Source: Bacillota bacterium (GTDB lineage: Bacteria; Bacillota; Clostridia; Lachnospirales; Cellulosilyticaceae). From it: a stretch of 64,000 bases of DNA. The notes under the pieces are model-generated. The model saw only the letters and a program-made list of their open reading frames with translations, made no database searches and had not been told where the DNA came from. Shown here in pieces: positions 50,534 to 60,312 of the stretch. A program made the translations under genes and the position numbers. The stretch covers positions 17,783 through 81,782 of the forward strand of contig JAEYPM010000090.1 in assembly GCA_023410675.1 (NCBI GenBank), in the 5' to 3' direction. How positions within the stretch are numbered: the stretch's first letter is position 1; every line of letters begins with the position of its first letter.

Positions 50534-50561
50534 TAAAGTATGTGAATTTTAGTAGGATTGT
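50534..50561 (-). promoter_or_regulatory. Sigma-K-like promoter of dpaAB
   Basis: On the reverse strand, AC at 50561-50560, a 17-base spacer and CATACTTTA at 50542-50534 match the sigma-K pattern (AC, 16-17 bases, CATAnnnTA). It lies about 40 bases before the dpaA start codon. In spore formers sigma-K controls dpaAB in the mother cell, so the site agrees with the gene function. Confidence 0.65.
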
Positions 50562-50659
50562 GCTTGTACATGGGGCTATGCTTTTTATATGAAGAGATAT
50601 AGTATTCAGATATAAATATTTTTAGTCTTTGCAAAAGTTATAAAGAAATATGATTTATA

Positions 50660-50688
50660 TTTACAAACCTATATCTATATGCTATTTT
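50660..50688 (+). promoter_or_regulatory. Promoter of the GtrA-GT2-YfhO genes
   Basis: TTTACA (50660-50665), a 17-base spacer and TATTTT (50683-50688) with an extended TGC, about 50 bases before the GtrA start. Confidence 0.5.
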
Positions 50689-50739
50689 TTATTTAGAACA
50701 AAAATCATCACTTTGTAAAACTATATTTGAAAGGCACTT

Positions 50740-51162
50740 ATGATGAATAAATTAATCATATATTATAAGAAATATAATGATATTTTACTGTATATCTTTT
50801 TTGGTGTTCTTACAACAGCTGTAAACTTTGCTTTTTATTTTCTATTAGCACGAGTTTTTTTACTGCATATAGTTATATCAAATATAACTGCATGGTTTGG
50901 TGCAGTTATATTTGCTTTTTTTACTAACCGCACTTATGTTTTTAAGTCTCAGGGGCATAGTGCTCTAGATATTATTAAAGAATTTATTTTATTTGTATTA
51001 TCTAGGTGTATATCAGGGGGACTTGATACAATACTATTGTACATTATGGTAAGTTACTTACACATATATGATTTAATAGCAAAAGCTATTATAGGTTTAG
51101 TAGTTATTGTTATCAATTATGGTATAAGCAAATTTTTTATTTTTAATAAGAGTAAAAATTAA
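50740..51162 (+). CDS. GtrA-family membrane protein (putative lipid-linked sugar flippase)
   Basis: A 140-residue protein with four membrane segments and the GtrA signature 'FFGVLTTAVNFAFYFLLARVF', 'NRTYVFKS' and 'NYGISKFFIFNK'. GtrA-like proteins are thought to flip undecaprenyl-phosphate-linked sugars across the membrane. It is followed by a GT2 that likely makes that lipid-sugar, and by a YfhO-like protein. ATG codons at 50740 and 50743 are both possible starts. Confidence 0.9.
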   Translation: MMNKLIIYYKKYNDILLYIFFGVLTTAVNFAFYFLLARVFLLHIVISNITAWFGAVIFAFFTNRTYVFKSQGHSALDIIKEFILFVLSRCISGGLDTILLYIMVSYLHIYDLIAKAIIGLVVIVINYGISKFFIFNKSKN

Positions 51163-51190
51163 TATGCCCTTACAGAGCATGGAGGAAAGC

Positions 51191-52126
51191 ATGAAGATGT
51201 TATCAATTATTATACCAGTATATAATGAAGAACAGAATATATCTCATATTGTGGAAAAACTAGATGACTTATTAAAAGAACATAAAATTACTTATGAAAT
51301 TATTTTTATTGATGATGGCTCAAAGGATCGATCATGGAACATTTTAGCTAGTTATCATGACCTTCCATATATTACATCTCTTCGATTTAGTCGCAATTTT
51401 GGAAAAGAGGCAGCTATATTTGCAGGATTAAAACACGCTAAAGGAGATGCCTGTGTTGTCATGGACTGTGATATGCAGCATCCACCCAAAGTAATTATAG
51501 AGATGTATGAGTTATGGCTTACAAACCAATTTGATATAATAGAAGCTCGTAAAACAAGCAGAGGGAAAGAAACCAAAATGCACTCTTTTTTTGCAAAATT
51601 ATTTTATAAGCTACTAAAGTCAACTTCAGGAATGAACTTAGAAGGGGCATCTGATTTTAAGTTACTCGATAGAAAGGTTATTCATGCACTGAATCAAATG
51701 CCTGAAAAGTTGACTTTTTTTAGAGCATTATCAAGTTGGGTTGGATTTCGTACCACACAAGTATATTTTGAGGTGGGGGATCGATTTGCAGGAGAAACGA
51801 AGTGGTCTTTTATGAAGCTTTTACGTTATTCACTTAATTCAATTGCATCATTTAGTACACTTCCAATGCAACTTGTAACGCTATTAGGTTCAATATTTTT
51901 TATTTTTTCTATTATTTTAGGTATTAATACGCTATATAATTTATTTTCTGGAACAGCTGAAGTAGGTTTTACAACAGTTATTCTTCTACTTCTTATTATT
52001 GGAAGTGTTATTATGTTTAGCTTAGGTGTTATAGGCTATTACTTATCTAAGATTTATGAAGAAGTAAAAGCAAGACCTAAATATATTGTTGCAGAAATTA
52101 TAAGTGGGGATAAAGAAGAAATGTAA
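51191..52126 (+). CDS. GtrB/CsbB-type polyprenyl-phosphate glycosyltransferase
   Basis: About 311 residues. A GT2 family domain ('IIPVYNEEQNISHIVEKL', 'IFIDDGSKDRSW', 'VVMDCDMQHPP') is followed by two membrane segments at the C-terminus, like GtrB/DPM1/CsbB. Such enzymes charge undecaprenyl phosphate with a sugar. The ATG at 51191 follows 'ggagg' closely; earlier in-frame ATGs at 51164 and 51179 lack a ribosome site. The sugar is not known. Confidence 0.9.
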   Translation: MKMLSIIIPVYNEEQNISHIVEKLDDLLKEHKITYEIIFIDDGSKDRSWNILASYHDLPYITSLRFSRNFGKEAAIFAGLKHAKGDACVVMDCDMQHPPKVIIEMYELWLTNQFDIIEARKTSRGKETKMHSFFAKLFYKLLKSTSGMNLEGASDFKLLDRKVIHALNQMPEKLTFFRALSSWVGFRTTQVYFEVGDRFAGETKWSFMKLLRYSLNSIASFSTLPMQLVTLLGSIFFIFSIILGINTLYNLFSGTAEVGFTTVILLLLIIGSVIMFSLGVIGYYLSKIYEEVKARPKYIVAEIISGDKEEM

Positions 52127-52151
52127 ACGGGGTATTAAGGGAGGCTATTTA

Positions 52152-54749
52152 ATGATTAAGCACAAAATAAAAAACTTCATAGTTGGAAAAGGCTATCTAA
52201 TAGGAGCATTTTTTATTCCAATTATTATTATGTATAGTGTATTATGTTTCATGGGACTGTATCCATTTGGTAAATACTCTTCTATGGTTATTGATGAAGG
52301 GGCACAATATATTTATTATCTTGAGTATTTTAGAGATGCATTACTAGGAAAAGGAAGCTTAATCTACTCATGGAGTAGACCTTTAGGAGGAGAAATGCTA
52401 GGAATTAGTTCGTATTATCTTGCTAGCCCATTTTCTCTTATTATGTTAATTTTCCCTATAAAATATAGTACAGAAGCCATGCTTGTTATTAAGCTTCTTA
52501 AACTAGGATGTTGTAGTTTAAGCTTTGCTGCTTATATGCGTCTCTCAAAAGAAGCTACGAAGACGCATACAGTCATTTTTTCTGTTTTATATGCCCTAAT
52601 GTCATTTGTTGTTGTTCAAATAGAAAATATTATGTGGATAGATGCTATTATCCTATTTCCGCTAGCTATCTTTTCTGTTGAACAAATAGTAAGTAAAAGC
52701 AAATATTTCTTATTTACGTTTATCTGTAGTTTACTATTTATTACAAATTACTATATGGGATATATGGTTGGTATATTTACATTTTTCTATTTTATTTACT
52801 ACTATTTGAGTATGCAGCAGGATAAAAATTTTAAAGACTTCTTAAGAAAGTTTGTAGTGTTTTTAAGATCAGCATTTATAGCTATTATGTGCAGTGCTTT
52901 TATACTATTACCTGTATATTATTCATTAAAATTAGGGAAATTTGGCTTTAATCATCCAAGTTATATGCCAGATTCAATGTTTGAGCTATTTGATTTATTT
53001 ACAAAGATGCTACCATCTTCTTATGATACATTAAGATCAGGAGGGCTACCATTTGTATATTGTGGCACACTGACTTTATTTTTGTTACCATTATATTTTT
53101 TAAATGCAAATATAAATATTAAGCAAAAACTTATTTCAGCAGGTCTTCTAGTAGTCCTTATCTGCTCATTTCAAGTCAAGACTATTGACCTAATTTGGCA
53201 TGGATTTCAGCTACCTAATGATTTGCCCTATAGATATGCTTTTATGTTTTCATTTGTTTTACTATTATTAGCCTATGAAGCATTTGAAAATATACGTATG
53301 TTATCCTTGAAATCAATAGCTCTAGTATATGGAGCATTATGCTTTATAATACTATTAGTTGAAAAATTAGGGTATGAATACATTGATACACAAGAATGTA
53401 TTTGGCTATCACTATTTTGTTTAAGTTGTTTATTGGTTTATTTTTACTTAGCAAGAACTTATCAGCAATCTAAGCTTCCAACAATATTTTTATGTACCAT
53501 ATTAGCCATTGAAATGGTTATTAATACTGCAAGCAATATGACAGACTTACATCAAGAATTTGTTTTTCATCAACGAGAACCTCATCGCGATGCAATAGAT
53601 AAAACAAGACCAATTATTGAATCTTTGACAGAAAATGATCCATCATTTTATAGAGTAGAGAAGACATACTTTTTATGGGAAAATGATCCTATGGGAATCA
53701 ATATGAGGAGTTTGTCTCACTCAAGTTCATTACCACATGCAAAGATACTTAAATTCCTTAAACAGGTCGGTTATGGAGCAGGGATGCACAAAGTGCTGTA
53801 TAATGGAAATACAATGATAACAGATGCTCTTTTAGGATTTAAATATATTTTGTCAAAGGATGATTATTTATCTTATTATTCGTGTATGATGACTCAAGAT
53901 GAAATAAATGTTTACGAAAACCCCTTTATGCTACCAATTGCTTACATGGCTTCTGATAAGATAGAAGATCTAGAATTAGTAAATAGTAATCCATTTGTTA
54001 ATCAAAATAGATTACTTAGTCAAATGCTTGGAGAAGAGTATACAGAGTATTTTAAACCGATTAAAAACGTTGATATTGCTTATAAAAATGTAAATAAGAA
54101 TGTTACAGATAATAGTCACGAATATACAAAAACTTCAAAAGAAGATACTGCACAAGTAGAATTTTCTATTCAGACTGATAATATAACAGATTATGTATAT
54201 GTTTATTTCCCAACCCGTGAAATGGAAAAAGCAGATCTTTATGTAAATGATAAGAAGGTTGCATCTTGTTTTGAAAAAAAAGTTAACTATGTTGTTCCTG
54301 TGGGACTAATAGGAAACAATCAAAAGACTAATGTAGCACTTAGAATTGTAAATGAGAAAATGTATTTTGACAGGGCACAATTTTATTATTTGGATATGGA
54401 CTTATTTAATGAGGCAATAGATAAACTTAAAACCAATTCTTTAGTAGTTTCACACTTTGATAATAGAAACCTAGAAGGAACAATAGATGTTAAGGATAAT
54501 GGGAAGGTGTTATTTACATCTATTCCATATGAAAAAGGGTGGAAAGTAAAAGTTGATGGTCAAGAGGTAAAGACTATTGAAGCCTTTAATGCATTTTTAG
54601 CTATACCACTCTCAGAAGGTAAGCATACTATTACTTTTACATTTTTGCCAAAAGAACTAGTTCTAGGATATATAGTATCAATTATTGGCTGGATGGCCTT
54701 TATAGGAATGATCGTTCGAGCAAAAATCACACACTTGAAAGAGGAGTGA
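52152..54749 (+). CDS. YfhO-family membrane glycosyltransferase
   Basis: About 865 residues. Some 12 membrane segments fill the first 480 residues, with the early 'MVIDEGAQYIYYLEYFRD' loop, then a large extracellular domain, and a last membrane segment (about 830-855). This is the YfhO (DUF6044/GT-C-like) layout. In B. subtilis YfhO acts with CsbB and GtcA to add GlcNAc to lipoteichoic acid, which matches these three neighbours. The chosen ATG at 52152 has an 'aagggagg' site; the frame continues upstream into the GT2 gene without a ribosome site. Confidence 0.88.
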   Translation: MIKHKIKNFIVGKGYLIGAFFIPIIIMYSVLCFMGLYPFGKYSSMVIDEGAQYIYYLEYFRDALLGKGSLIYSWSRPLGGEMLGISSYYLASPFSLIMLIFPIKYSTEAMLVIKLLKLGCCSLSFAAYMRLSKEATKTHTVIFSVLYALMSFVVVQIENIMWIDAIILFPLAIFSVEQIVSKSKYFLFTFICSLLFITNYYMGYMVGIFTFFYFIYYYLSMQQDKNFKDFLRKFVVFLRSAFIAIMCSAFILLPVYYSLKLGKFGFNHPSYMPDSMFELFDLFTKMLPSSYDTLRSGGLPFVYCGTLTLFLLPLYFLNANINIKQKLISAGLLVVLICSFQVKTIDLIWHGFQLPNDLPYRYAFMFSFVLLLLAYEAFENIRMLSLKSIALVYGALCFIILLVEKLGYEYIDTQECIWLSLFCLSCLLVYFYLARTYQQSKLPTIFLCTILAIEMVINTASNMTDLHQEFVFHQREPHRDAIDKTRPIIESLTENDPSFYRVEKTYFLWENDPMGINMRSLSHSSSLPHAKILKFLKQVGYGAGMHKVLYNGNTMITDALLGFKYILSKDDYLSYYSCMMTQDEINVYENPFMLPIAYMASDKIEDLELVNSNPFVNQNRLLSQMLGEEYTEYFKPIKNVDIAYKNVNKNVTDNSHEYTKTSKEDTAQVEFSIQTDNITDYVYVYFPTREMEKADLYVNDKKVASCFEKKVNYVVPVGLIGNNQKTNVALRIVNEKMYFDRAQFYYLDMDLFNEAIDKLKTNSLVVSHFDNRNLEGTIDVKDNGKVLFTSIPYEKGWKVKVDGQEVKTIEAFNAFLAIPLSEGKHTITFTFLPKELVLGYIVSIIGWMAFIGMIVRAKITHLKEE

Positions 54750-54753
54750 ACTT

Positions 54754-55977
54754 ATGAGGATATTGCATACAAGCGATTGGCACTTAGGGAAAAGTATCGA
54801 AGGATATAGTCGCATGGATGAGCAAGAACAATTCTTAGATGATTTCGTAAAATTAGTTGAAGAAGAAAAAATTGATTTGGTCATTATTGCTGGAGATATT
54901 TATGATAGTAGTAATCCACCCTCCAAAGCTGAAACTCTTTTTTATAAGACATTAAAAAGAATATCACATAACGGAAAAAGAATGAGCCTTGTTATTTCAG
55001 GAAACCATGATAACCCAGAAAGACTTGTTGCAGCTACTCCTCTTGCAAATGAGCATGGAATTATATTGATTGCAACCCCCAAGAGTATTGTTCCTGTTGG
55101 CAAGTATGGACGCAATAAAATAATAGACTCTGGAGAAGGATATATTGAGGTTGAGATTAAAGGTGAAAAAGCAGTTATTTTAACAGTACCTTATCCAAGT
55201 GAAAAAAGACTGAATGAAGTACTTTATCATGAAGTGGATGATGAAAAGAGTCAATTGAAGAATTATAATGAACGCATGCGTATACTATTTGATCAATTAA
55301 GTACGTACTTTAGAGACAATACGATCAATCTTGTAGTATCACACTTATTTACTATGGGTTCAGAAGAAACAGGATCTGAAAGAAGCATCCAACTTGGTGG
55401 AGAATTTATTATAGATAGTTCTTGTTTCCCTGAGCGAGCTCAATATGTAGCTCTTGGACATATTCATAAACCGTTTTGCGTTCCAAATACAGGGGGAAAA
55501 GTAAGATATGCTGGTTCCCCCTTACATTATAGTAAAAAAGAAATTCATTATCAAAAAGGGTGTTACATACTAGAAGTAAAACCACAAGAAAAACCTTCAA
55601 TTAAGGAAGTGCCCTTTAAGATCTATAAACCTATAGAAGTATGGAAATGTAAAAGCATAGAAGAAGCTATTATAATGTGTTCAGATAATGCACATAAAGA
55701 ATGTTGGGTTTATCTTGAAATTGAAACAGACAGGTATATTTCTGAAGAAGAAATAAAAAAAATAAAAACCCTAAAAAAAGATATCTTAGAAATATTACCG
55801 AGGATAGATAACATTCAAAATGAAGAATCTGTGATCCAAGATTTGCTTGATAGACCGTTTGAAGAAATATTTGAAAAATTTTATACTAAGACAAGGGGCG
55901 TAAAGCCAAAGACCGAGATTGTTGACCTGTTACTATCTATCTTAGAAAAGGAGGCAGGTGAAAATGAAACCTATTAA
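54754..55977 (+). CDS. sbcD: SbcD, nuclease subunit of SbcCD
   Basis: A 407-residue calcineurin-like phosphoesterase with the Mre11 motifs 'TSDWHLGK', 'IIAGDIYD', 'ISGNHDNPERL', 'VSHLF' and 'ALGHIHKP'. With SbcC it cuts hairpins and DNA ends, important for palindrome handling and break repair. Its end overlaps the start of sbcC. Confidence 0.97.
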   Translation: MRILHTSDWHLGKSIEGYSRMDEQEQFLDDFVKLVEEEKIDLVIIAGDIYDSSNPPSKAETLFYKTLKRISHNGKRMSLVISGNHDNPERLVAATPLANEHGIILIATPKSIVPVGKYGRNKIIDSGEGYIEVEIKGEKAVILTVPYPSEKRLNEVLYHEVDDEKSQLKNYNERMRILFDQLSTYFRDNTINLVVSHLFTMGSEETGSERSIQLGGEFIIDSSCFPERAQYVALGHIHKPFCVPNTGGKVRYAGSPLHYSKKEIHYQKGCYILEVKPQEKPSIKEVPFKIYKPIEVWKCKSIEEAIIMCSDNAHKECWVYLEIETDRYISEEEIKKIKTLKKDILEILPRIDNIQNEESVIQDLLDRPFEEIFEKFYTKTRGVKPKTEIVDLLLSILEKEAGENETY

Positions 55978-58900
55978 GCTAGTCATTAAAGGACTTAATA
56001 GTTTTAAAGATCAACAAACAGTTGACTTTTTAAAGTTAACATCAAGAGGTCTTTTTGGAATATTTGGACCTACTGGTAGTGGAAAGTCTTCAATATTAGA
56101 TGGAATTACGATTGCTTTGTATGGAAAAAATGCACGGGGCAGTACTCATTTTATTAACACACAGTGTGATGAAATGAATATTATGTTTGAATTTTCTATT
56201 AATCAAGACCATAAAAAATACTATAAAGTTTACAGGACATTTAAAAGAAATAGTAATAATGGTGCTGATACTAAAAAAGCAAAAGTTGTTGATGTTTCTG
56301 AGGGAGAAATTGTTATAGCTGAAGGGAAAACACTAGTTGATCAAAAATGCAAAGAAATAATAGGACTTGAATTTACTGATTTTATACGAACGGTTGTTTT
56401 GCCACAAGGAAAGTTTAGTGAATTTTTAATATTAGAGGGTAAAGAAAAAAGAGATATGCTTGAAAGAATTTTTGCTTTAGAGCAGTATGGAAGCACACTT
56501 TCAGAGAAACTTAGTATTGTCATAAGACAACATGCTGATCAAATGGAAAATATAAAAGGATCTCTTAAAAGCTATGAAATGGTTAATGAATCAACCTATG
56601 AAGCACAACAAGAAGTATATGCTAAAAAGTTAAAACAAAAGGAAGAACTAGAAAACTATATGGCTGAGTTTCTAGAAGACTTTAGAACTAAAGAAGTACT
56701 TTGGGGTCTTCAAAAGGAGTATAAACAGTGCATACTTGACCAAAAAAATCTAGACTCATTAAGTGATACGATAGAAAAAAATAAGATATTAGTCAAGAAA
56801 GCAGAAGGTGCTTTAAGGATACTACCTTATAAAGAAGCATATTGTATCTCAAAAAATAAAATTGAATCAATGCAAGAGCAAGTTATGTTTTACAGTAATA
56901 AACTAGATGAACTTCTTAATGATAGTGAAAGAATATCCTACGAATTTAGTCAAATCAAAGTGAAAAAGGAGATGGTACTACCAGAATTAAAAATAAAAGA
57001 GAGTAAGATTACAGAAGTTATTGAAGAAGATGCAAAAAGAACACTATTAAAACAAGAAATAAGTAAGTTAGGCCTAAAACTTAATGAGTTAAATAAAAGT
57101 AAATTAGATAAGGAAATAGAGTTAAGTAGTTTAGATCAATTAATTCGTGAGATAAGTGCTAAAATTACTCAAACTCAGCAGCAATATGAACAACTGGCTT
57201 TAGATTATGAATACAAAGAGAAGATAAATTTAGGTGTTCAATATCAAAAAATACTTATAGAAAACATAGAGCTTCGAAAAAAACAAGAAGAGCAAATATA
57301 TAAGGAAGAAAATCAGCTGAAGAAACTAGAAGAAGAAACTATATTTTTAAAGGATAAATTAAAAAGATATGAACTTTCTATAAACATACAGCAAAATAAT
57401 CTTAGTACGTTAGAAGCATTATGCCCAGGTGATGCAAACACGTTGCTTAATCTGCAACAAAGAAATTCAAGCTATGAGTTAATTATCAAACAAGGAATCG
57501 AATATAAGAAAGAATTGGTCTCTTTAAATGAGTCAATGATCCAGCAAAATCAGTTGATAAACACTCTTAAACTAAATAGCTTAGATTTAACGCTTAGCTG
57601 TGACTCTTTAGAAAAAGAAATAAAACAGATGGAGTTATGTAAAGCTATTGATGATATTAGAAAAGAACTTACAGAAGGAAAGGCGTGTCCTGTTTGTGGA
57701 TCTATAGAACATCATCTAATTGATCATAATCTTTTTGACATAAAAGCGTTAGATGATAAAAAAGTAGCATTAGAGAATGTCAAACAAGCTTTAGCCAAGA
57801 CAAATGATCAGCTTGCTGTTGCTCTAGAAAGAATGAAAGCAGCCCAAGAAAAATATCAATTAATAGAAAACCACCTATTAGATATTCCAGACAATTGGGA
57901 AGAATTAGATATAAAATTACTTAAACAGGAATTTATTGAAAAACAGATAGAGATTGATATGTGGAATGATAAAAAAAATCAGTTAATCCTTAACTTAGAT
58001 AATCTAAAATCTCAAAAAAATGCTTTTGAGATAGAACTAGGTAGAAATGATACTTCTATAAAAGAAAAAATCATCAATTTAACTAACTGTGTAGATGCTT
58101 TAAAAGCTATTGACACAAAAATAGTAGATCTTGAGAAACATATTATTTCTTTAAAACAAGAAACAAAAATTGATGATTTTGATCAAAGATATAAAGAAAT
58201 TAAGGAAATAGATATTCAAAGACAAAAGCTAGAAAATGATATAAAAAAATATAGAAATGTACTATCAGCAAAAGAAGCTGAAAAAACTGAAGTATGCACT
58301 GAATTAAGCAAAATAAGCGAAGCGTTAATTTCAATAAAAATAGAGAAAGATGAAAAATATGCAATAGAAAAAGATAAAACTATTCAAATAAAAAACAAGA
58401 TCGGGGATATAGATGATTTGGTGACCTATCAACAGGATATTCTCTTAAGTATAGAAGAAATAGAAAATAGCTATATTGAAAAAGAAAAAGCTAAAGAAGC
58501 GATAGATAGTCATATACAGAATATCACAATAGAGTTAACTGGAACACAAAATCAATTAGATGTTCTTAGACAAAAATATGAAGAAGAATATAAGAAGTTT
58601 TGTTTACTTTTAGAAGAAGAAGATTTCAAAAGTGAAGAAGAAATAAATATCTATAAGCTTTCTGACAAAGAAATTATTTCTTTAAAAAGTATGATTTTTG
58701 ACTTCGATAACAAACGACAAATCCTTAAAATTCAGGAAACACAACTAAATAGTAAAATTGACGGAAGAACATTAACTGATGAAGAATGGGAAGAAGCAAA
58801 AATAAAAAGGGATATAAACCTAAAGCAATTAGAATTATTAAAAGAAGAAATAACAAAAGTAGATACTTTACTACAAGAACAAAAAATTATACTTGAGAAA

Positions 58901-59452
58901 AAGCAAGAGCTAATGGGAAAAAGAGCCGTATTAGAACATAAATTGAGTCTTTTAGAGGATCTAGAAAAACTTTTTAAAGGAAAGAAATTTGTAGAATTTG
59001 TTGCAAATTATCAGCTTAACTATATTTCTATGGAAGCATCAAAAAGACTAAGAGAAATAAGTAGTGGAAACTATGGTCTTGAACTTCAGCAGAATGGACG
59101 ATTTGTTATTCGTGACTATAAAAACGGAGGGGTTACGCGTGATGCATCCTCACTCTCGGGAGGAGAAACATTTTTAGCATCTTTAGCTTTAGCACTTGCT
59201 TTATCTTCACATATCCAATTAAAAGGAACTGCACCTTTAGAGCTTTTCTTTTTAGATGAAGGGTTTGGAACATTAGACGATCATTTGCTTGAAGTAGTTA
59301 TGGATTCATTAGAAAAGTTACACCATAGTAAATTATCTGTTGGCATTATCAGTCATGTAGAAGCTATTAAAACAAGAGTACCCATAAAGTTACTTGTTTC
59401 TCCTTCACAAAAGGGAATAGGTGGAAGTACTGTAAAATTAGAGTTTAATTAG
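55964..59452 (+). CDS. sbcC: SbcC, ATPase subunit of SbcCD
   Basis: About 1162 residues, Rad50-like. Walker A 'GPTGSGKSS' is near residue 35; two long coiled coils surround the zinc hook 'ACPVCGS' near residue 574; the ABC signature 'LSGGETFLAS' (about 1063) and Walker B 'ELFFLDEGFG' are at the end. I chose ATG 55964 because it is nine bases after 'aaggagg'; GTG 55958 is too close. The operon with sbcD is standard. Confidence 0.97.
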   Translation: MKPIKLVIKGLNSFKDQQTVDFLKLTSRGLFGIFGPTGSGKSSILDGITIALYGKNARGSTHFINTQCDEMNIMFEFSINQDHKKYYKVYRTFKRNSNNGADTKKAKVVDVSEGEIVIAEGKTLVDQKCKEIIGLEFTDFIRTVVLPQGKFSEFLILEGKEKRDMLERIFALEQYGSTLSEKLSIVIRQHADQMENIKGSLKSYEMVNESTYEAQQEVYAKKLKQKEELENYMAEFLEDFRTKEVLWGLQKEYKQCILDQKNLDSLSDTIEKNKILVKKAEGALRILPYKEAYCISKNKIESMQEQVMFYSNKLDELLNDSERISYEFSQIKVKKEMVLPELKIKESKITEVIEEDAKRTLLKQEISKLGLKLNELNKSKLDKEIELSSLDQLIREISAKITQTQQQYEQLALDYEYKEKINLGVQYQKILIENIELRKKQEEQIYKEENQLKKLEEETIFLKDKLKRYELSINIQQNNLSTLEALCPGDANTLLNLQQRNSSYELIIKQGIEYKKELVSLNESMIQQNQLINTLKLNSLDLTLSCDSLEKEIKQMELCKAIDDIRKELTEGKACPVCGSIEHHLIDHNLFDIKALDDKKVALENVKQALAKTNDQLAVALERMKAAQEKYQLIENHLLDIPDNWEELDIKLLKQEFIEKQIEIDMWNDKKNQLILNLDNLKSQKNAFEIELGRNDTSIKEKIINLTNCVDALKAIDTKIVDLEKHIISLKQETKIDDFDQRYKEIKEIDIQRQKLENDIKKYRNVLSAKEAEKTEVCTELSKISEALISIKIEKDEKYAIEKDKTIQIKNKIGDIDDLVTYQQDILLSIEEIENSYIEKEKAKEAIDSHIQNITIELTGTQNQLDVLRQKYEEEYKKFCLLLEEEDFKSEEEINIYKLSDKEIISLKSMIFDFDNKRQILKIQETQLNSKIDGRTLTDEEWEEAKIKRDINLKQLELLKEEITKVDTLLQEQKIILEKKQELMGKRAVLEHKLSLLEDLEKLFKGKKFVEFVANYQLNYISMEASKRLREISSGNYGLELQQNGRFVIRDYKNGGVTRDASSLSGGETFLASLALALALSSHIQLKGTAPLELFFLDEGFGTLDDHLLEVVMDSLEKLHHSKLSVGIISHVEAIKTRVPIKLLVSPSQKGIGGSTVKLEFN

Positions 59453-59466
59453 GAATGAGGGTTGCC

Positions 59467-60093
59467 ATGAAAAAAATTACAAAGATTAGTGCTCAAAAAA
59501 ATATGGGAAGATACAACCTATTTCTAGATGAAATATTTTATTGTGGCGTATCAGAAGAGACGATTCTTCAGCTTGGATTAAAAAAGGACATGTTATTAGA
59601 TGATGATATGCTGTTAGTGCTTGAAGAACATGAGAAAAAGAATCAATGTTTTAATGAATCTTTAAAACTTTTAGCAAGGCAAAGTTATTTTAAAAAAACA
59701 TTAAAAGATAAGTTAATACGAAAAGGATATAGTGAAGAAGATATTAATCTTACTATTTTGAAGCTACAAGATATGAACTATATAAATGATGATTTACTAA
59801 CTACCTCTTACATTAATGACAAAAAGAGATTTTCAAAAAAGGGGTCAGTATATATCGGTCAAATGCTAAGAGCTAAAGGATTAGAGTCAAACCAAGTTGA
59901 GCATAGTTTATCAATGAATTATTCTTTAGAAGAAGAGATTGAAAGTTGCATTGTTGTGGCAACAAAAAAGTTAGATACCTATAAGAAAAAAGAATCAGAT
60001 CCTTATAAATTAAAAAGTAAATTGTACACTTTTTTATTACAGAGAGGATATAAAAAAGAAGCTATAGAGACAGTTATAAAAGAATTATTATAA
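59467..60093 (+). CDS. recX: RecX, RecA regulator
   Basis: About 208 residues, RecX family: a N-terminal beta-rich part, then repeated three-helix modules ('RQSYFKKTLKDKLIRKGYSEEDI', 'KKRFSKKGSVYIGQMLRAKGLES'). RecX limits RecA filament growth. It follows sbcC by 14 bases, linking it with recombination genes although recA is not in the window. The ATG at 59467 has 'gaggg' five bases upstream; the ATG at 59455 does not. Confidence 0.9.
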   Translation: MKKITKISAQKNMGRYNLFLDEIFYCGVSEETILQLGLKKDMLLDDDMLLVLEEHEKKNQCFNESLKLLARQSYFKKTLKDKLIRKGYSEEDINLTILKLQDMNYINDDLLTTSYINDKKRFSKKGSVYIGQMLRAKGLESNQVEHSLSMNYSLEEEIESCIVVATKKLDTYKKKESDPYKLKSKLYTFLLQRGYKKEAIETVIKELL

Positions 60094-60228
60094 GAGTATG
60101 TCTAATTATTAAAAAGTTATTACGAAAAAATCAGCTCAGATAATATAAGCATAAATTTAATATATCAATTCTATTAAGAGGAGTACAATTCTATAATTAG
60201 TGAATAGATGGAAATTGCTTAATGAGTA

Positions 60229-60257
60229 TTGAAACTTATGTCAACCTGATATATAAT
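60229..60257 (+). promoter_or_regulatory. Strong promoter of the CAP-domain gene
   Basis: TTGAAA (60229-60234), a 17-base spacer and consensus TATAAT (60252-60257). Transcription starts near 60264, within the inverted repeat 60261-60293. Confidence 0.8.
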
Positions 60258-60260
60258 AAA

Positions 60261-60293
60261 TTTGTAACATAGATGAAACAGTTATGTAACAAA
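60261..60293 (+). repeat. Inverted repeat at the transcription start of the CAP gene
   Basis: tttgtaacata (60261-60271) is inverted as tatgtaacaaa (60283-60293) with one mismatch and an 11-base gap, so the half-site centres are two helical turns apart. This suits a dimeric repressor, or an mRNA 5' stem. Confidence 0.6.
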
Positions 60294-60312
60294 TGACAGG
60301 GGGATGATATAA

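Noticed and set aside
52104..52151. Longer N-terminus for the YfhO-like protein
   Set aside because: The extension overlaps the preceding gene and lacks a ribosome site, while the ATG at 52152 has a strong one.
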